Assembly: GCF_017795745.1 (NCBI RefSeq)
Contig: NZ_CP059067.1
Location: forward strand, 992,001 to 1,056,000
DNA: 64,000 nucleotides
Direction of reading: 5' to 3'
Origin: Rhizobacter sp. AJA081-3
GTDB lineage: Bacteria > Pseudomonadota > Gammaproteobacteria > Burkholderiales > Burkholderiaceae_C
Under the pieces are notes generated by a model. It had not been told where the DNA came from and made no database searches. It saw nothing but the letters and a program-made list of their open reading frames with translations. The translations under genes were made by a program, and so were the position numbers. Positions 36,756 to 45,395 of the stretch are shown one piece after another. The stretch's first letter is position 1, and every line of letters starts with the position of its first letter.

Positions 36756-38039
36756 CTACAGCCCCAGCGTGCGTGGCAGCCACAGAGACAGCCAGGGCAC
36801 GTAGGTCACCATCATCAGCACGATGAACAGCGCGACGAAGAAGGGCATCATCGCGCGCGTCACCACGCCGATCGGCAGCTTGGCCACCGCGCTGCCGACG
36901 AACAGCACCGTGCCCACTGGCGGCGTGATCAGGCCGATGCCCAGGTTCACCATCATGATCATGCCGAAATGCACCGGGTCGATGCCCAGCATCTTGACCA
37001 CCGGCAGCAGGATGGGCGTGAGGATCAGGATCAGCGGCGACATGTCCATCAGGCAGCCCAGCACCAGCAGCATCACGTTGATGAGCAGCAGGATGACGTA
37101 GCGGTTGTCGGAGATGCCGGTGAAGAAGGCGGTCACCTTCATCGGGATCTGCATCAGCGTCATCAGGTAGCCGAAACAGGCCGCGAAGCCGATCAGGATC
37201 ATCACGATGGTCACGGTCTTGACCGTGCGGTGCACGAGCCTGGGCAGGTCGCGCCACTTGTAGTCGCGGTAGACGAACATGGTGACGAAGAAGGCCCACA
37301 GCACCGCGATCGAGGCCGACTCGTTGGCGGTGAACACGCCCGAGAGGATGCCGCCGAGGATGATGACCATGGTCATCAGGCCCCACAGCGCATCGGCGCA
37401 GATCTTCAGCGCCTGGCGCAGCGGGATCACCTCGCCCTTCGGGTAGTTCTCCTTGCGTGCGATGAACAGGCACAGCACGGCCAGCGTCAGCCCCATCAGC
37501 AGCCCCGGCAGAACGCCGGCCATGAACAAGCCGGCGATCGACACCGTGCCGCCGGCGGCCAGCGAGTACAGCACTGCGTTGTGGCTGGGCGGGATCAGGA
37601 TCGCCTGCACCGAGCCGCTGACCGTCACCGCGGTGGCGAAGGGGCGCGGGTAACCCTTCTTCTCCATCTCCGGGATCAGCACCGAGCCGATCGAGGCCGT
37701 GTCGGCCACCGACGAGCCCGAGATCGCGCCGAAGAAGGTCGAGGCGAGGATGTTCACCAGCGACAGTCCGCCGCGGATGAAGCCCACCAGCACGCCGGCG
37801 AAAGCGACCAGGCGCCGCGCCATGCCGCCCTCGGCCATGATCGCGCCGGCCAGCACGAAGAACGGGATCGCCAGCAGCGAGAACTTGTTGACCCCCGAGG
37901 CGAGCTGGATCATCACCGCGTCGAGCGGGATGTCGATCCACAGCGCGCCGATCAGGGCCGACAGGCCCAGGCAGTAGGCGATCGGCACGCCGACGACCAT
38001 CAGCGCGACGAAGCTGCCCAGCAGGACGAAGGCGTCCAT
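36756..38039 (-). CDS. TRAP transporter large permease (DctM)
   Basis: 427-residue membrane protein with about 12 hydrophobic segments and TRAP DctM family features: FSLLAIPFFVLAGAIMAEGG, FFGAISGSSVADTASIGS, MEKKGYPRPFATAVT and LIPPSHNAVLYSLAAGG. The start codon overlaps the small-subunit stop (TGATG). With the small permease and DctP protein it imports a uronate or aldarate using a sodium gradient (substrate from context). The extended frame to 38408 crosses the small-subunit gene and is not real. Confidence 0.95.
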   Translation of the reverse strand: MDAFVLLGSFVALMVVGVPIAYCLGLSALIGALWIDIPLDAVMIQLASGVNKFSLLAIPFFVLAGAIMAEGGMARRLVAFAGVLVGFIRGGLSLVNILASTFFGAISGSSVADTASIGSVLIPEMEKKGYPRPFATAVTVSGSVQAILIPPSHNAVLYSLAAGGTVSIAGLFMAGVLPGLLMGLTLAVLCLFIARKENYPKGEVIPLRQALKICADALWGLMTMVIILGGILSGVFTANESASIAVLWAFFVTMFVYRDYKWRDLPRLVHRTVKTVTIVMILIGFAACFGYLMTLMQIPMKVTAFFTGISDNRYVILLLINVMLLVLGCLMDMSPLILILTPILLPVVKMLGIDPVHFGMIMMVNLGIGLITPPVGTVLFVGSAVAKLPIGVVTRAMMPFFVALFIVLMMVTYVPWLSLWLPRTLGL

Positions 38040-38551
38040 CAGAGCTCCTCGAAGCGCACGACCGCGCGCTGCGTCTGCGCGCCGAAGACGATGCGCTCGA
38101 TCACGAAGGCCAAGGTCATCGCGGCGCCCAGCGGAATGGCGGCGTAGGTCACGCCCACCGGCAGCCAGGGCAGCTCGCTGATGCTCTGGTTCATCGTCTC
38201 CAGCGCCAGGCGGGTTCCGTACCAGGCGACGAACAGGCAGGCCACCGCCATCAGCAGGTCGACCAGGCGCGCTGCCGCGCCCTGCAGCGCAGCGGGCAGG
38301 CGGTCGGTGAACAGGGTAACGGCGATGTGGCCACCGGCGCGGTAAGCCGCGGCCGTGCCGACGAAGGTGAACACCATCATGAACAGGATTGCGATCGGCT
38401 CGGGCCATTGCGAGCCGCGGCCCAGCACGTAGCGCGAGAACACGCCCCAGGGAATGATCAGCGACATCAGCAGGATGGCGATGCCGGCCAGCCAGATGGC
38501 GGCCAGGTAGAGCCTGTCCATCAGCTGCACGAAGACGGGGTCGCGGCTCAC
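38039..38551 (-). CDS. TRAP transporter small permease (DctQ)
   Basis: About 170-residue four-helix membrane protein (ATG-initiated form 160 residues). Typical DctQ features are VFSRYVLGRGSQWPEPIAI and AAYRAGGHIAVTLFTDRLP. I placed the start at a GTG that overlaps the DctP stop (GTGA), following the coupling style of the operon; an ATG ten codons downstream (38521) is the alternative. Neither has a strong ribosome-binding site. It joins DctM and DctP in one importer. Confidence 0.85.
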   Translation of the reverse strand: MSRDPVFVQLMDRLYLAAIWLAGIAILLMSLIIPWGVFSRYVLGRGSQWPEPIAILFMMVFTFVGTAAAYRAGGHIAVTLFTDRLPAALQGAAARLVDLLMAVACLFVAWYGTRLALETMNQSISELPWLPVGVTYAAIPLGAAMTLAFVIERIVFGAQTQRAVVRFEEL

Positions 38552-39519
38552 TTGACGGCTTCGATGCGCTTCATCAGGTCGGCGAACTGCGCGCCGTACT
38601 TGGCGCGCACCGGCACGGTCGCGTCGAAGAAGGGCTTGTTGTCGATCTCGATGAACTCCACGCCGGCCGCCTTCAGCTTGGCCACGGAATCGACGACGTA
38701 CTGGTCCCACAGCGTGCGCTGCTCGAGCTGCGCCTCGCGCGAGAACTTCTTTACCAGCGCCTGGTCGGCCGCGCTCAGCTTGTCCCAGGTCACCTTCGAC
38801 ATGACCAGGATCTCCGGGATGATCAGGTGGTTCGTCTGGGTGTAGTACTTCGCGCCGGCCTGGAAGTGGTTAGCCGTGAACAGCGAGGGAGGATTGTTCT
38901 CGGCGCCGTCGACCACGCCGGTCTGGATGGCGGTGAACACCTCGCCGTAGCCCATGCTGATGCCGTTGCCGCCCATCGCGTTCATCGTGTCGACGAACAG
39001 CGGGTTGCCCATCATGCGGATCTTCTGGCCCTTCAGGTCTTCGGGCTTGCGCACCGGCTTCTTGGTGTACAGGCTGCGCGAGCCGCCGTCCATCCACGCC
39101 AGCGCCACCAGGCGGGCGGGCGAGGCGCTGATCTTGTCGAGCATCTCCTGACCGATCGGCCCGTCGATGACGGCCCGCATGTGCGCCGGGTTGCGGAACA
39201 CGAAGGGCATGTTGAACACGTTGACCTCGGGCACCACCGGGCCGACCGGGCCGAGCGAGGTGCGCAGCAGCTGGATCGCGCCGACCTGCGTCTGCTCGAT
39301 CATCTCTTTCTCGCCGCCGAGCACCGAGCCGGGGAACATCTGGAACTTGATGCGGCCCTGCGTCGCGGCATCCAGCTTCTTGCCCATGCTCTCGACCGCC
39401 ACGACGGTCGGGTAGCCGGCCGGGTGCACGTCGGCCGCCTTAAGGGTCTGCCCGTGCACGGCAGCGGTGAGCACGGCGAGCGCCGCAGCGGTGGCGAGCA
39501 GTCGAGCGTGGATCTTCAT
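38548..39519 (-). CDS. TRAP transporter substrate-binding protein (DctP)
   Basis: 323-residue periplasmic protein with a signal peptide of about 23 residues (cleavage near VHGQT). TRAP DctP motifs are KLDAATQGRIKFQMFPGSVLGGEKEMIEQTQ, the substrate-clamping Arg region GQKIRMMGNP, and GVVDGAENNPPS. Members related to this one in uronate operons bind glucuronate or galacturonate; that assignment is from context. It is preceded by the uronate dehydrogenase gene (31 bases) and overlapped by the small permease gene. Confidence 0.94.
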   Translation of the reverse strand: MKIHARLLATAAALAVLTAAVHGQTLKAADVHPAGYPTVVAVESMGKKLDAATQGRIKFQMFPGSVLGGEKEMIEQTQVGAIQLLRTSLGPVGPVVPEVNVFNMPFVFRNPAHMRAVIDGPIGQEMLDKISASPARLVALAWMDGGSRSLYTKKPVRKPEDLKGQKIRMMGNPLFVDTMNAMGGNGISMGYGEVFTAIQTGVVDGAENNPPSLFTANHFQAGAKYYTQTNHLIIPEILVMSKVTWDKLSAADQALVKKFSREAQLEQRTLWDQYVVDSVAKLKAAGVEFIEIDNKPFFDATVPVRAKYGAQFADLMKRIEAVK

Positions 39520-39550
39520 GGGGTGTCTCCTGTGGGTCTGTGAGCTGCGT

Positions 39551-40372
39551 TCAGTCGAACGGGCCGGTGCGCACGAAGGCGCCGCCCTGGTACTGCGTGG
39601 CCGGGTCGTCGCGGTCGATCAGCGGCTGCCTCGCCTCGACCGCGGCGCGGAAGGGCTCGGAGCTGTCCTGCGGCGCATAGCCGAGGTGGCGTGCCGCGGT
39701 GTTGTCCCACCAGCTCGTGGTGTTCGCCGACATGCCGTAGACGATGCTGTGGCCGACCCCCGGCGCGGTGAGTGCCGACACCACCAGACGCTCGAGGTCG
39801 TCGTAGCTCAGCCAGGTGGCGAGCATGCGTCGGTCCTTCGGCTCGGGGAATGACGAGCCGATGCGCAGGCTCACCGTCTCGATGCCGTGGCGGTCCCAGT
39901 AGAACTGCGCCAGGTTCTCGCCGTAGGCCTTGGACAGGCCATAGTGGCCGTCGGGGCGCACCGGCGCGCGCGCGTCGATCACCTCGTCCTGCCGGTAGAA
40001 ACCGGTGACGTGGTTGGAGCTGGCGAAGACGATGCGCCTGACGCCCTGCACACGCGCCGCCTCGTAGAGGTTGAAGGCGCCGACGATGTTGGCCTGCAGG
40101 ATCAGGTCGAAGGGCTGCTCGGTCGACACGCCGCCCAGGTGCACCACCGCGTCGACGCCTTCGAGCAGAGCGCGCATCGCGGCGCGGTCTTCCAGCCGCA
40201 CCGGCTGCAGTTCCTCGCCGGGCGCGGCGGTGCCGAGCTCGGCGATGTCGGACACGCGAAGCACGTCGCAGCGCGACTTCAGCCGCGGGCGCAGGACGCG
40301 GCCCAGGCCGCCGGCCGCGCCGGTGAGCAGCAGGCGGCGAAAACGCAGCGGGGAAGGGTGGGGCGAAGTCAT
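39551..40372 (-). CDS. udh: uronate dehydrogenase
   Basis: 273-residue NAD-dependent short-chain dehydrogenase that oxidises D-galacturonate or D-glucuronate to the aldaro-lactone. It has the cofactor motif TGAAGGLG, the segment VHLGGVSTEQPFDLI, and the catalytic YGLSKAYGE (YxxxK). These and the length match bacterial uronate dehydrogenases (about 265-275). It is the first gene of the minus-strand operon and divergent from the GntR regulator. It makes the substrate for the lactonase, giving aldarates for GarD and GudD. Confidence 0.93.
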   Translation of the reverse strand: MTSPHPSPLRFRRLLLTGAAGGLGRVLRPRLKSRCDVLRVSDIAELGTAAPGEELQPVRLEDRAAMRALLEGVDAVVHLGGVSTEQPFDLILQANIVGAFNLYEAARVQGVRRIVFASSNHVTGFYRQDEVIDARAPVRPDGHYGLSKAYGENLAQFYWDRHGIETVSLRIGSSFPEPKDRRMLATWLSYDDLERLVVSALTAPGVGHSIVYGMSANTTSWWDNTAARHLGYAPQDSSEPFRAAVEARQPLIDRDDPATQYQGGAFVRTGPFD

Positions 40373-40401
40373 GGGGCTTGCTACAGTCGCGTCGATACCG
40401 C

Positions 40402-40431
40402 TTGAGGTAAGACGTCAGTTGTCGTATAACT
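40402..40431 (+). promoter_or_regulatory. promoter and operator-like site of the aldarate GntR gene
   Basis: TTGAGG (40402-40407) and TATAAC (40425-40430) are separated by 17 bases, a good sigma-70 promoter pointing at the GntR gene. The -10 overlaps a partly symmetric AGTTGTCGTATAACT (40417-40431). Its AGTTGT half also occurs in the gudD promoter at 41273, which suggests the same regulator binds both. Confidence 0.55.
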
Positions 40432-40498
40432 TGGTCGATTCTTGGAGTCGGCCGTGGCACTGTCAAGGTCGTCCGTACAGGGTTTATCCGGAGGTCTC

Positions 40499-41239
40499 GT
40501 GAATCAGGATGTCATTGCCGCACGCCGACCGCGCACCCTGGCCCTCGGCGTGGTCGAGTCCCTGGGCGAGCGCATCCGCGAGGGGCGCCTGGCGCCCGGC
40601 GACAAGCTGCCCACCGAGGCGGCGGTGATGGCCGAGTTCGGCGTCAGCCGCACGGTGGTGCGCGAGGCCCTCTCCAAGCTGCAGGCGGCCGGCATGGTCG
40701 AGACGCGGCATGGCATCGGCACCTTCGTGGTTGGCGTGGGCGATGCCTCGGTATTCCGCATCGAGCCGCAGCAACTGGCCACGCTGCGCGACGTGATCGC
40801 CGTGCTCGAACTGCGCATCGGCGTCGAAAGCGAGGCGGCAGGCCTGGCGGCGCAGCGGCGCAGCGTGGCCAACCTGGCCGTGATGCGTGCCGCGCTCGAC
40901 AACTTTGCGATCGCGGTGGAAGAGGGGCGCGACGCGGTCGCCGCCGACTTCCAGTTCCACGCCGAGATCGCGCGCGCCACGCAGAACGAGCACTTCACCG
41001 GGCTGCTGGCAACCCTGGGTGCCCAGATCATTCCGCGTGCGCGCCTGGAGGCTGCCCGCGAGGCCGACCCGCCGCGCCAGGCCTACCTGCGCCGCGTCAA
41101 CGCGGAGCACGAGAGCATCTACGACGCCATCGTCGCGCAGGACGCGGAAGCGGCGCGCGCGGCGATGCGCACGCACCTGGCGAACAGCCGCGAGCGGCGC
41201 CGCCGGGCGTTTGCGGAGCAGGGTGTGGCGGCGCCCTGA
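40499..41239 (+). CDS. GntR (FadR subfamily) regulator of the aldarate operons
   Basis: 246-residue regulator with an N-terminal GntR winged helix (IREGRLAPGDKLPTEAAVMAEFGVSRTVVREALSKLQA) and a C-terminal FCD domain (AADFQFHAEIARATQNEHF). I chose the GTG behind GGAGGT; the spacing is short (3 bases), and a TTG at 40442 or a GTG at 40454 are alternatives. It sits between two divergent halves of the aldarate cluster and probably represses both until a uronate or aldarate binds the FCD domain. Confidence 0.87.
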   Translation: MNQDVIAARRPRTLALGVVESLGERIREGRLAPGDKLPTEAAVMAEFGVSRTVVREALSKLQAAGMVETRHGIGTFVVGVGDASVFRIEPQQLATLRDVIAVLELRIGVESEAAGLAAQRRSVANLAVMRAALDNFAIAVEEGRDAVAADFQFHAEIARATQNEHFTGLLATLGAQIIPRARLEAAREADPPRQAYLRRVNAEHESIYDAIVAQDAEAARAAMRTHLANSRERRRRAFAEQGVAAP

Positions 41240-41255
41240 ATTGGGTTTGCCCGCG

Positions 41256-41294
41256 TTGACTTGCGTCGGTTTAGTTGTAGGATGACTGACAACT
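41256..41294 (+). promoter_or_regulatory. gudD promoter with inverted repeat
   Basis: TTGACT (41256-41261) and TAGGAT (41278-41283), spacing 16, lie directly before gudD. AGTTGT (41273-41278) and ACAACT (41289-41294) form a perfect inverted repeat with a 10-base spacer across the -10 region, a position suited to repression by the GntR protein encoded just upstream. Confidence 0.55.
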
Positions 41295-41315
41295 TGCTTT
41301 GCGCGAGAGTCCGCC

Positions 41316-42650
41316 TTGCCCACGTCTTCAGCCCCCATCGTCACCTCGCTGCAGGCGATCCCCGTCGCCGGCCGCGACAGCATGCTGCTCAACCTGAGCG
41401 GCGCGCACAGCCCCTTCTTCACGCGCAACCTGCTGATCCTCACCGACAGCGCCGGCCGCAGCGGCGTTGGCGAGGTGCCGGGCGGCGAGAAGATCCGCCA
41501 GACGCTCGAAGATGCGCGCGAGCTGGTGGTCGGCCAGCCGGTCGCCAACGTGCGGGCGGTGATGCAGAAGATGCAGCGCGCCTTCGCCGACCGCGACAGC
41601 GGCGGCCGGGGCCTGCAGACCTTCGACCTGCGAACGACGATCCATGCCGTCACCGCCGTCGAGTCGGCGATGCTCGACCTGCTCGGCCAGCACCTGGGCC
41701 TGCCGGTGGCGGCGCTGCTCGGCGAAGGCCAGCAGCGCGACGCAGTGGAGATGCTCGGCTACCTGTTCTACGTCGGCGACCGGCGCAAGACCGACCTGCC
41801 GTATGCCGAGGAACCCGGCGCCGACAACGCCTGGTCGCGCCTGCGCCACGAGCCGGCGATGGACGCGCAGGCCATCGTGCGCCTGGCCGAGGCGGCGAGC
41901 GAGCGTTACGGTTTCAACGACTTCAAGCTCAAGGGCGGCGTGCTCGCCGGCGACGCCGAGGTCGACGCAGTGATCGCGCTGCATGAGCGCTTCCCGCAGG
42001 CCCGCGTGACGCTCGATCCGAACGGCGGCTGGTGGTTGAAGGACGCGATCCGCCTGGGCCACCGCATGCGCGGCGTGGTCGCCTACGCCGAAGACCCCTG
42101 CGGTGCCGAGCAGGGCTTCAGCGGCCGCGAGGTGATGGCCGAGTTCCGCCGCGCCACCGGGCTGCCCACCGCCACCAACATGGTCGCCACCGACTGGCGG
42201 CAGCTCTCGCATGCGCTCGCGCTGCAGTCGGTCGACATCCCGCTGGCCGACCCGCATTTCTGGACCCTGGCCGGTTCGGTGCGCGTGGCGCAGACCTGCC
42301 GCGACTGGGGCCTGACCTGGGGCTCGCACTCGAACAACCACTTCGATGTCTCGCTGGCGATGTTCACCCACGTCGGCGCCGCGGCGCCCGGCAAGGTGAC
42401 CGCGATCGACACGCACTGGATCTGGCAGGACGGCCAGCGCCTGACCAAGGACCCGTTGCAGATCGTCGGCGGCCATGTGCAGGTGCCGAAGAAGCCGGGC
42501 CTGGGCGTGGAGCTCGACATGGCCGAGGTGCACAAGGCCCATCAGCTCTACCAGCAGTACGGCCTGGGCGCCCGCGACGACGCGATGGCGATGCAGTACC
42601 TCGTGCCGAACTGGACCTTCGACCCCAAGCGGCCTTGCCTGGTGCGCTGA
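41316..42650 (+). CDS. gudD: glucarate dehydratase
   Basis: 444-residue enolase-superfamily enzyme: D-glucarate to 5-dehydro-4-deoxy-D-glucarate. It closely matches E. coli GudD by eye throughout: [55 protein letters not shown] (catalytic Lys), [30 protein letters not shown] and [13 protein letters not shown] (catalytic His). The start is a TTG, which gives the standard N-terminus; there is no nearby ATG. It leads the plus-strand aldarate operon, and its own promoter and operator lie just before it. Confidence 0.97.
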   Translation: MPTSSAPIVTSLQAIPVAGRDSMLLNLSGAHSPFFTRNLLILTDSAGRSGVGEVPGGEKIRQTLEDARELVVGQPVANVRAVMQKMQRAFADRDSGGRGLQTFDLRTTIHAVTAVESAMLDLLGQHLGLPVAALLGEGQQRDAVEMLGYLFYVGDRRKTDLPYAEEPGADNAWSRLRHEPAMDAQAIVRLAEAASERYGFNDFKLKGGVLAGDAEVDAVIALHERFPQARVTLDPNGGWWLKDAIRLGHRMRGVVAYAEDPCGAEQGFSGREVMAEFRRATGLPTATNMVATDWRQLSHALALQSVDIPLADPHFWTLAGSVRVAQTCRDWGLTWGSHSNNHFDVSLAMFTHVGAAAPGKVTAIDTHWIWQDGQRLTKDPLQIVGGHVQVPKKPGLGVELDMAEVHKAHQLYQQYGLGARDDAMAMQYLVPNWTFDPKRPCLVR

Positions 42651-42682
42651 CGCACCGCACCCTTCACATTCCAGGACTCACC

Positions 42683-43630
42683 ATGAAGAAGCTGATATTC
42701 GCCGCGCTGGCGGCCCTCACCGTGAACGCCTCGGCGCAGGCCTGGCCGAGCAAGCCGATCCGCATCGTCGTGCCTTACCCGCCGGGCGGCTCCTCGGACA
42801 TCATCGCGCGTGCCATCTCGCAGCCGCTGGCCGAGGCGCTGAAGACGACGGTGATCGTGGAGAACAGGCCGGGCGCGAACGGCAACACCGGCACCGACTC
42901 GGTGGCCAAATCCAGCGACGGCCACACGCTGCTGCTGTGCGACGTCGGCGCGCTGGCCATCACCGCCTCGGTCTACAAGCAGCTGCCCTTCGAGCCGAGC
43001 AAGGACCTGCGCGGCGTGACCATGCTGGCCTACTCGCCGCACCTGCTGGTGGTGCACCCCTCGGTGAAGGCGAACAACCTGCAGGAGCTGGTGGCGCTGT
43101 CGCACAAGGAGAAGCTCAACTTCGCCGTCACCGCCATCGGCAGCGCGCCGCACCTGGCCGGCGTGGCGGTGGAGAAGGCGACGAAGGCCGAGTGGACCTA
43201 CATCCCCTACAAGGGCGGCTCGCAGGCCATCGGCGACACGGTGGCCGGCCAGACGCAGGTGCTGATGAACGGCATGCTGGCCACGCTGCCGATGGTGCAG
43301 TCGGGCAAGCTGAAGGTGCTGGGCGTCTCCAAGGCCACGCGCGTGCCGCTGCTGGCCAATGTGCCGACCATCGCCGAGCAGGGCGTCAAGGGGTTCGAGT
43401 CGGGCACCTGGCAGGGCCTGCTGGTGCCTGCGGCCACGCCGCCGGCGGTGCTGGCGAAGCTCTCCGCCGAGCTCACCCGCATCATCCGCTCGCCCGAGGT
43501 GCGCGAACGCCTCGTCTCGCAGGGCGCCGAGGTCTATACGATGTCGCCCACCGAGTTCACGAGCTTCTTCGAGCGCGAGCGCAAGAACTGGGCGGGCGTC
43601 GTCGCCGCGGGCGGCGTGAAGATCGACTGA
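42683..43630 (+). CDS. Bug/TctC family periplasmic binding protein
   Basis: 315-residue exported protein: signal peptide MKKLIFAALAALTVNASAQA, then Bug motifs IVVPYPPGGSSDIIARAIS, VIVENRPGANGNTG and TYIPYKGGSQAIGDTVAG. It is the second Bug protein of the aldarate cluster and is distinct in sequence from the one at 34732. Glucarate or another hydroxy-dicarboxylate is a plausible ligand given gudD 32 bases upstream, but this is inference. No TctAB genes are nearby. Confidence 0.92.
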   Translation: MKKLIFAALAALTVNASAQAWPSKPIRIVVPYPPGGSSDIIARAISQPLAEALKTTVIVENRPGANGNTGTDSVAKSSDGHTLLLCDVGALAITASVYKQLPFEPSKDLRGVTMLAYSPHLLVVHPSVKANNLQELVALSHKEKLNFAVTAIGSAPHLAGVAVEKATKAEWTYIPYKGGSQAIGDTVAGQTQVLMNGMLATLPMVQSGKLKVLGVSKATRVPLLANVPTIAEQGVKGFESGTWQGLLVPAATPPAVLAKLSAELTRIIRSPEVRERLVSQGAEVYTMSPTEFTSFFERERKNWAGVVAAGGVKID

Positions 43631-43639
43631 AGGAATCCC

Positions 43640-44596
43640 TTGAAGCACCGCATCCTGCAAGCCGGCCGGCTGCTGCCCTCGCTCGAGGCGCGGCTGACGG
43701 CCGAGTTCGACACCCACCTGCTGGCCAGCGAAGCCGACCCGCAGGCCTATCTGGCCGCGCATGGCGGCGAGTTCGAGGGCTTCGTCACCTCGGCCGGCGT
43801 GGGCATCAGCGCCGCGACGATGGACAGGATGCCGAAGCTGCGCGTCGTCTCCAGCTTCGGCGTCGGCCTGGACAAGCTGGACCTCGCTGCTGCCCAGTCA
43901 CGCGGCATCGCCGTGGGCTACACGCCGGACGTGCTCAACGACTGCGTGGCCGACCTCGCCATGGTGCTGATGCTCGACGTGGCGCGCCGCGTCAGCGAGG
44001 CCGACCGCTACGTGCGCCGCGGCGGCTGGACGACCCCGGGCGTGGCCAGCTTCCCGCTGGCGCGCAAGGTCAGCGGCGCGAAGCTGGGCATCGTCGGCCT
44101 GGGCCGCATCGGGCAGACGATCGCGAAACGCGCCGGCGGCTTCGAGATGGACATCCGCTACCACAGCCGGCGGCCGGTGGAGGGCGCGCCGTGGCGGCAC
44201 GAGCCTTCGCTGATCGAACTGGCGCGCTGGTGCGATTTCCTCGTCGTCATCACCGCCGGCGGCGCGGGCACGAAGCACCTGATCAATGCCGAGGTGCTGG
44301 ACGCGCTCGGCCCGCGCGGCTTCATCGTCAATGTGGCGCGCGGCTCGGTGATCGACGAGGCGGCGCTGGTGCGCGCGCTGGTCGACAAGCGCATCGCAGG
44401 GGCGGGCCTGGACGTGTTCGAGAACGAGCCTCAGGTGCCCTCCGAACTCTTCACGCTGGACAACGTGGTGCTGCTGCCGCACATCGCCAGCGGCACGCAG
44501 GAGACGCGGCAGGCCATGGCCGACCGCACGTTCGACAACCTGCAGGGCTTTCTGCGCGACGGCCGCATGGTTTCGCCGGCGCCGCTGCCGAACTGA
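43640..44596 (+). CDS. D-isomer-specific 2-hydroxyacid dehydrogenase (glyoxylate/hydroxypyruvate reductase type)
   Basis: 318-residue NAD(P)H-dependent dehydrogenase. The Rossmann motif is GIVGLGRIGQTIAK; catalytic residues are Arg in NVARGSVIDE, Glu in DVFENEPQVP and His in LLPHIASGT. The start is a TTG behind GAAGGAAT, giving the normal N-terminus. In the operon it lies between a Bug-protein gene and garL. It could recycle hydroxypyruvate or glyoxylate, or reduce a keto-aldarate; the established Gar pathway does not need such an enzyme, so its role here is open. Confidence 0.9.
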   Translation: MKHRILQAGRLLPSLEARLTAEFDTHLLASEADPQAYLAAHGGEFEGFVTSAGVGISAATMDRMPKLRVVSSFGVGLDKLDLAAAQSRGIAVGYTPDVLNDCVADLAMVLMLDVARRVSEADRYVRRGGWTTPGVASFPLARKVSGAKLGIVGLGRIGQTIAKRAGGFEMDIRYHSRRPVEGAPWRHEPSLIELARWCDFLVVITAGGAGTKHLINAEVLDALGPRGFIVNVARGSVIDEAALVRALVDKRIAGAGLDVFENEPQVPSELFTLDNVVLLPHIASGTQETRQAMADRTFDNLQGFLRDGRMVSPAPLPN

Positions 44597-44617
44597 ATCC
44601 GACCCGAGGGAGACCCA

Positions 44618-45379
44618 ATGAGAGAGAACCGACTGCGCACGCTGTGGAAGAACGACCAGGCCGTGGTGAACGGCTGGCTGGCCATCCCGAACAGCTTCTC
44701 CGCCGAGGTCATGGCCCACCAGGGCTGGGACTCGCTGACCATCGACCTGCAGCACGGCGTGATCGACTACGCCACCATGGTGACGATGCTGCAGGCCATC
44801 TCGACCACGGCCACCGTGCCGGTGGTGCGCGTGCCCTGGCTGGAGCCGGGCATCATCATGAAGTCGCTCGATGCCGGTGCCTACGGCGTGATCTGCCCGA
44901 TGGTCAACAACCGGGAGGAGGCGCAGCGCTTCATCGCCTACACGAACTACGCGCCGCGCGGCACGCGCAGCTTCGGCCCGGTGCGCGCCTCGCTGTACGG
45001 TGGCGCCGACTACCCGACGCAGGCCAACGACACCATCGTGCGATTCGCGATGATCGAGACGGCGCAGGCGCTGGACAACCTCGATTCGATCCTCTCCGTC
45101 GAGGGCCTGGACGCGATCTACATCGGTCCCTCGGACCTGTCGCTGGCGCTGGGCTGCAAGCCGGTGTTCGACGACGTCGACCCGAAAGCGGCGCAGGCCA
45201 TCGACCACATCGTCGAACGCGCCAAGGCGCATGGCGTGGTGGCCGGCATCCACAACGGCCGGCCCGACGTGGCGCTGGGTCGCATCGCCAAGGGCTTCCG
45301 TTTCGTGACGGTGGGCTCGGACGCGCGGCTGCTGGCCGGCGGCTCGCAGGACCTGCTCGGCGCGATGCGCGCCAAGTGA
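44618..45379 (+). CDS. garL: HpaI/GarL-family aldolase (2-dehydro-3-deoxyglucarate aldolase)
   Basis: 253-residue class II metal-dependent aldolase. It would split 5-dehydro-4-deoxyglucarate into pyruvate and tartronate semialdehyde. Family segments are NGWLAIPNSFSAEVMAHQGWDSLTIDLQHG (catalytic His), VRVPWLEPGIIMKSLDAGAYGVICPMVN, RGTRSFGPVRA and a metal-binding DAIYIGPSDLSLALG. The genes on each side (dehydratases upstream, garR 16 bases downstream) single out the GarL reaction, although HpcH-type substrates cannot be excluded by sequence alone. Confidence 0.9.
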   Translation: MRENRLRTLWKNDQAVVNGWLAIPNSFSAEVMAHQGWDSLTIDLQHGVIDYATMVTMLQAISTTATVPVVRVPWLEPGIIMKSLDAGAYGVICPMVNNREEAQRFIAYTNYAPRGTRSFGPVRASLYGGADYPTQANDTIVRFAMIETAQALDNLDSILSVEGLDAIYIGPSDLSLALGCKPVFDDVDPKAAQAIDHIVERAKAHGVVAGIHNGRPDVALGRIAKGFRFVTVGSDARLLAGGSQDLLGAMRAK

Positions 45380-45395
45380 CCCCCAAGGAACTCAC

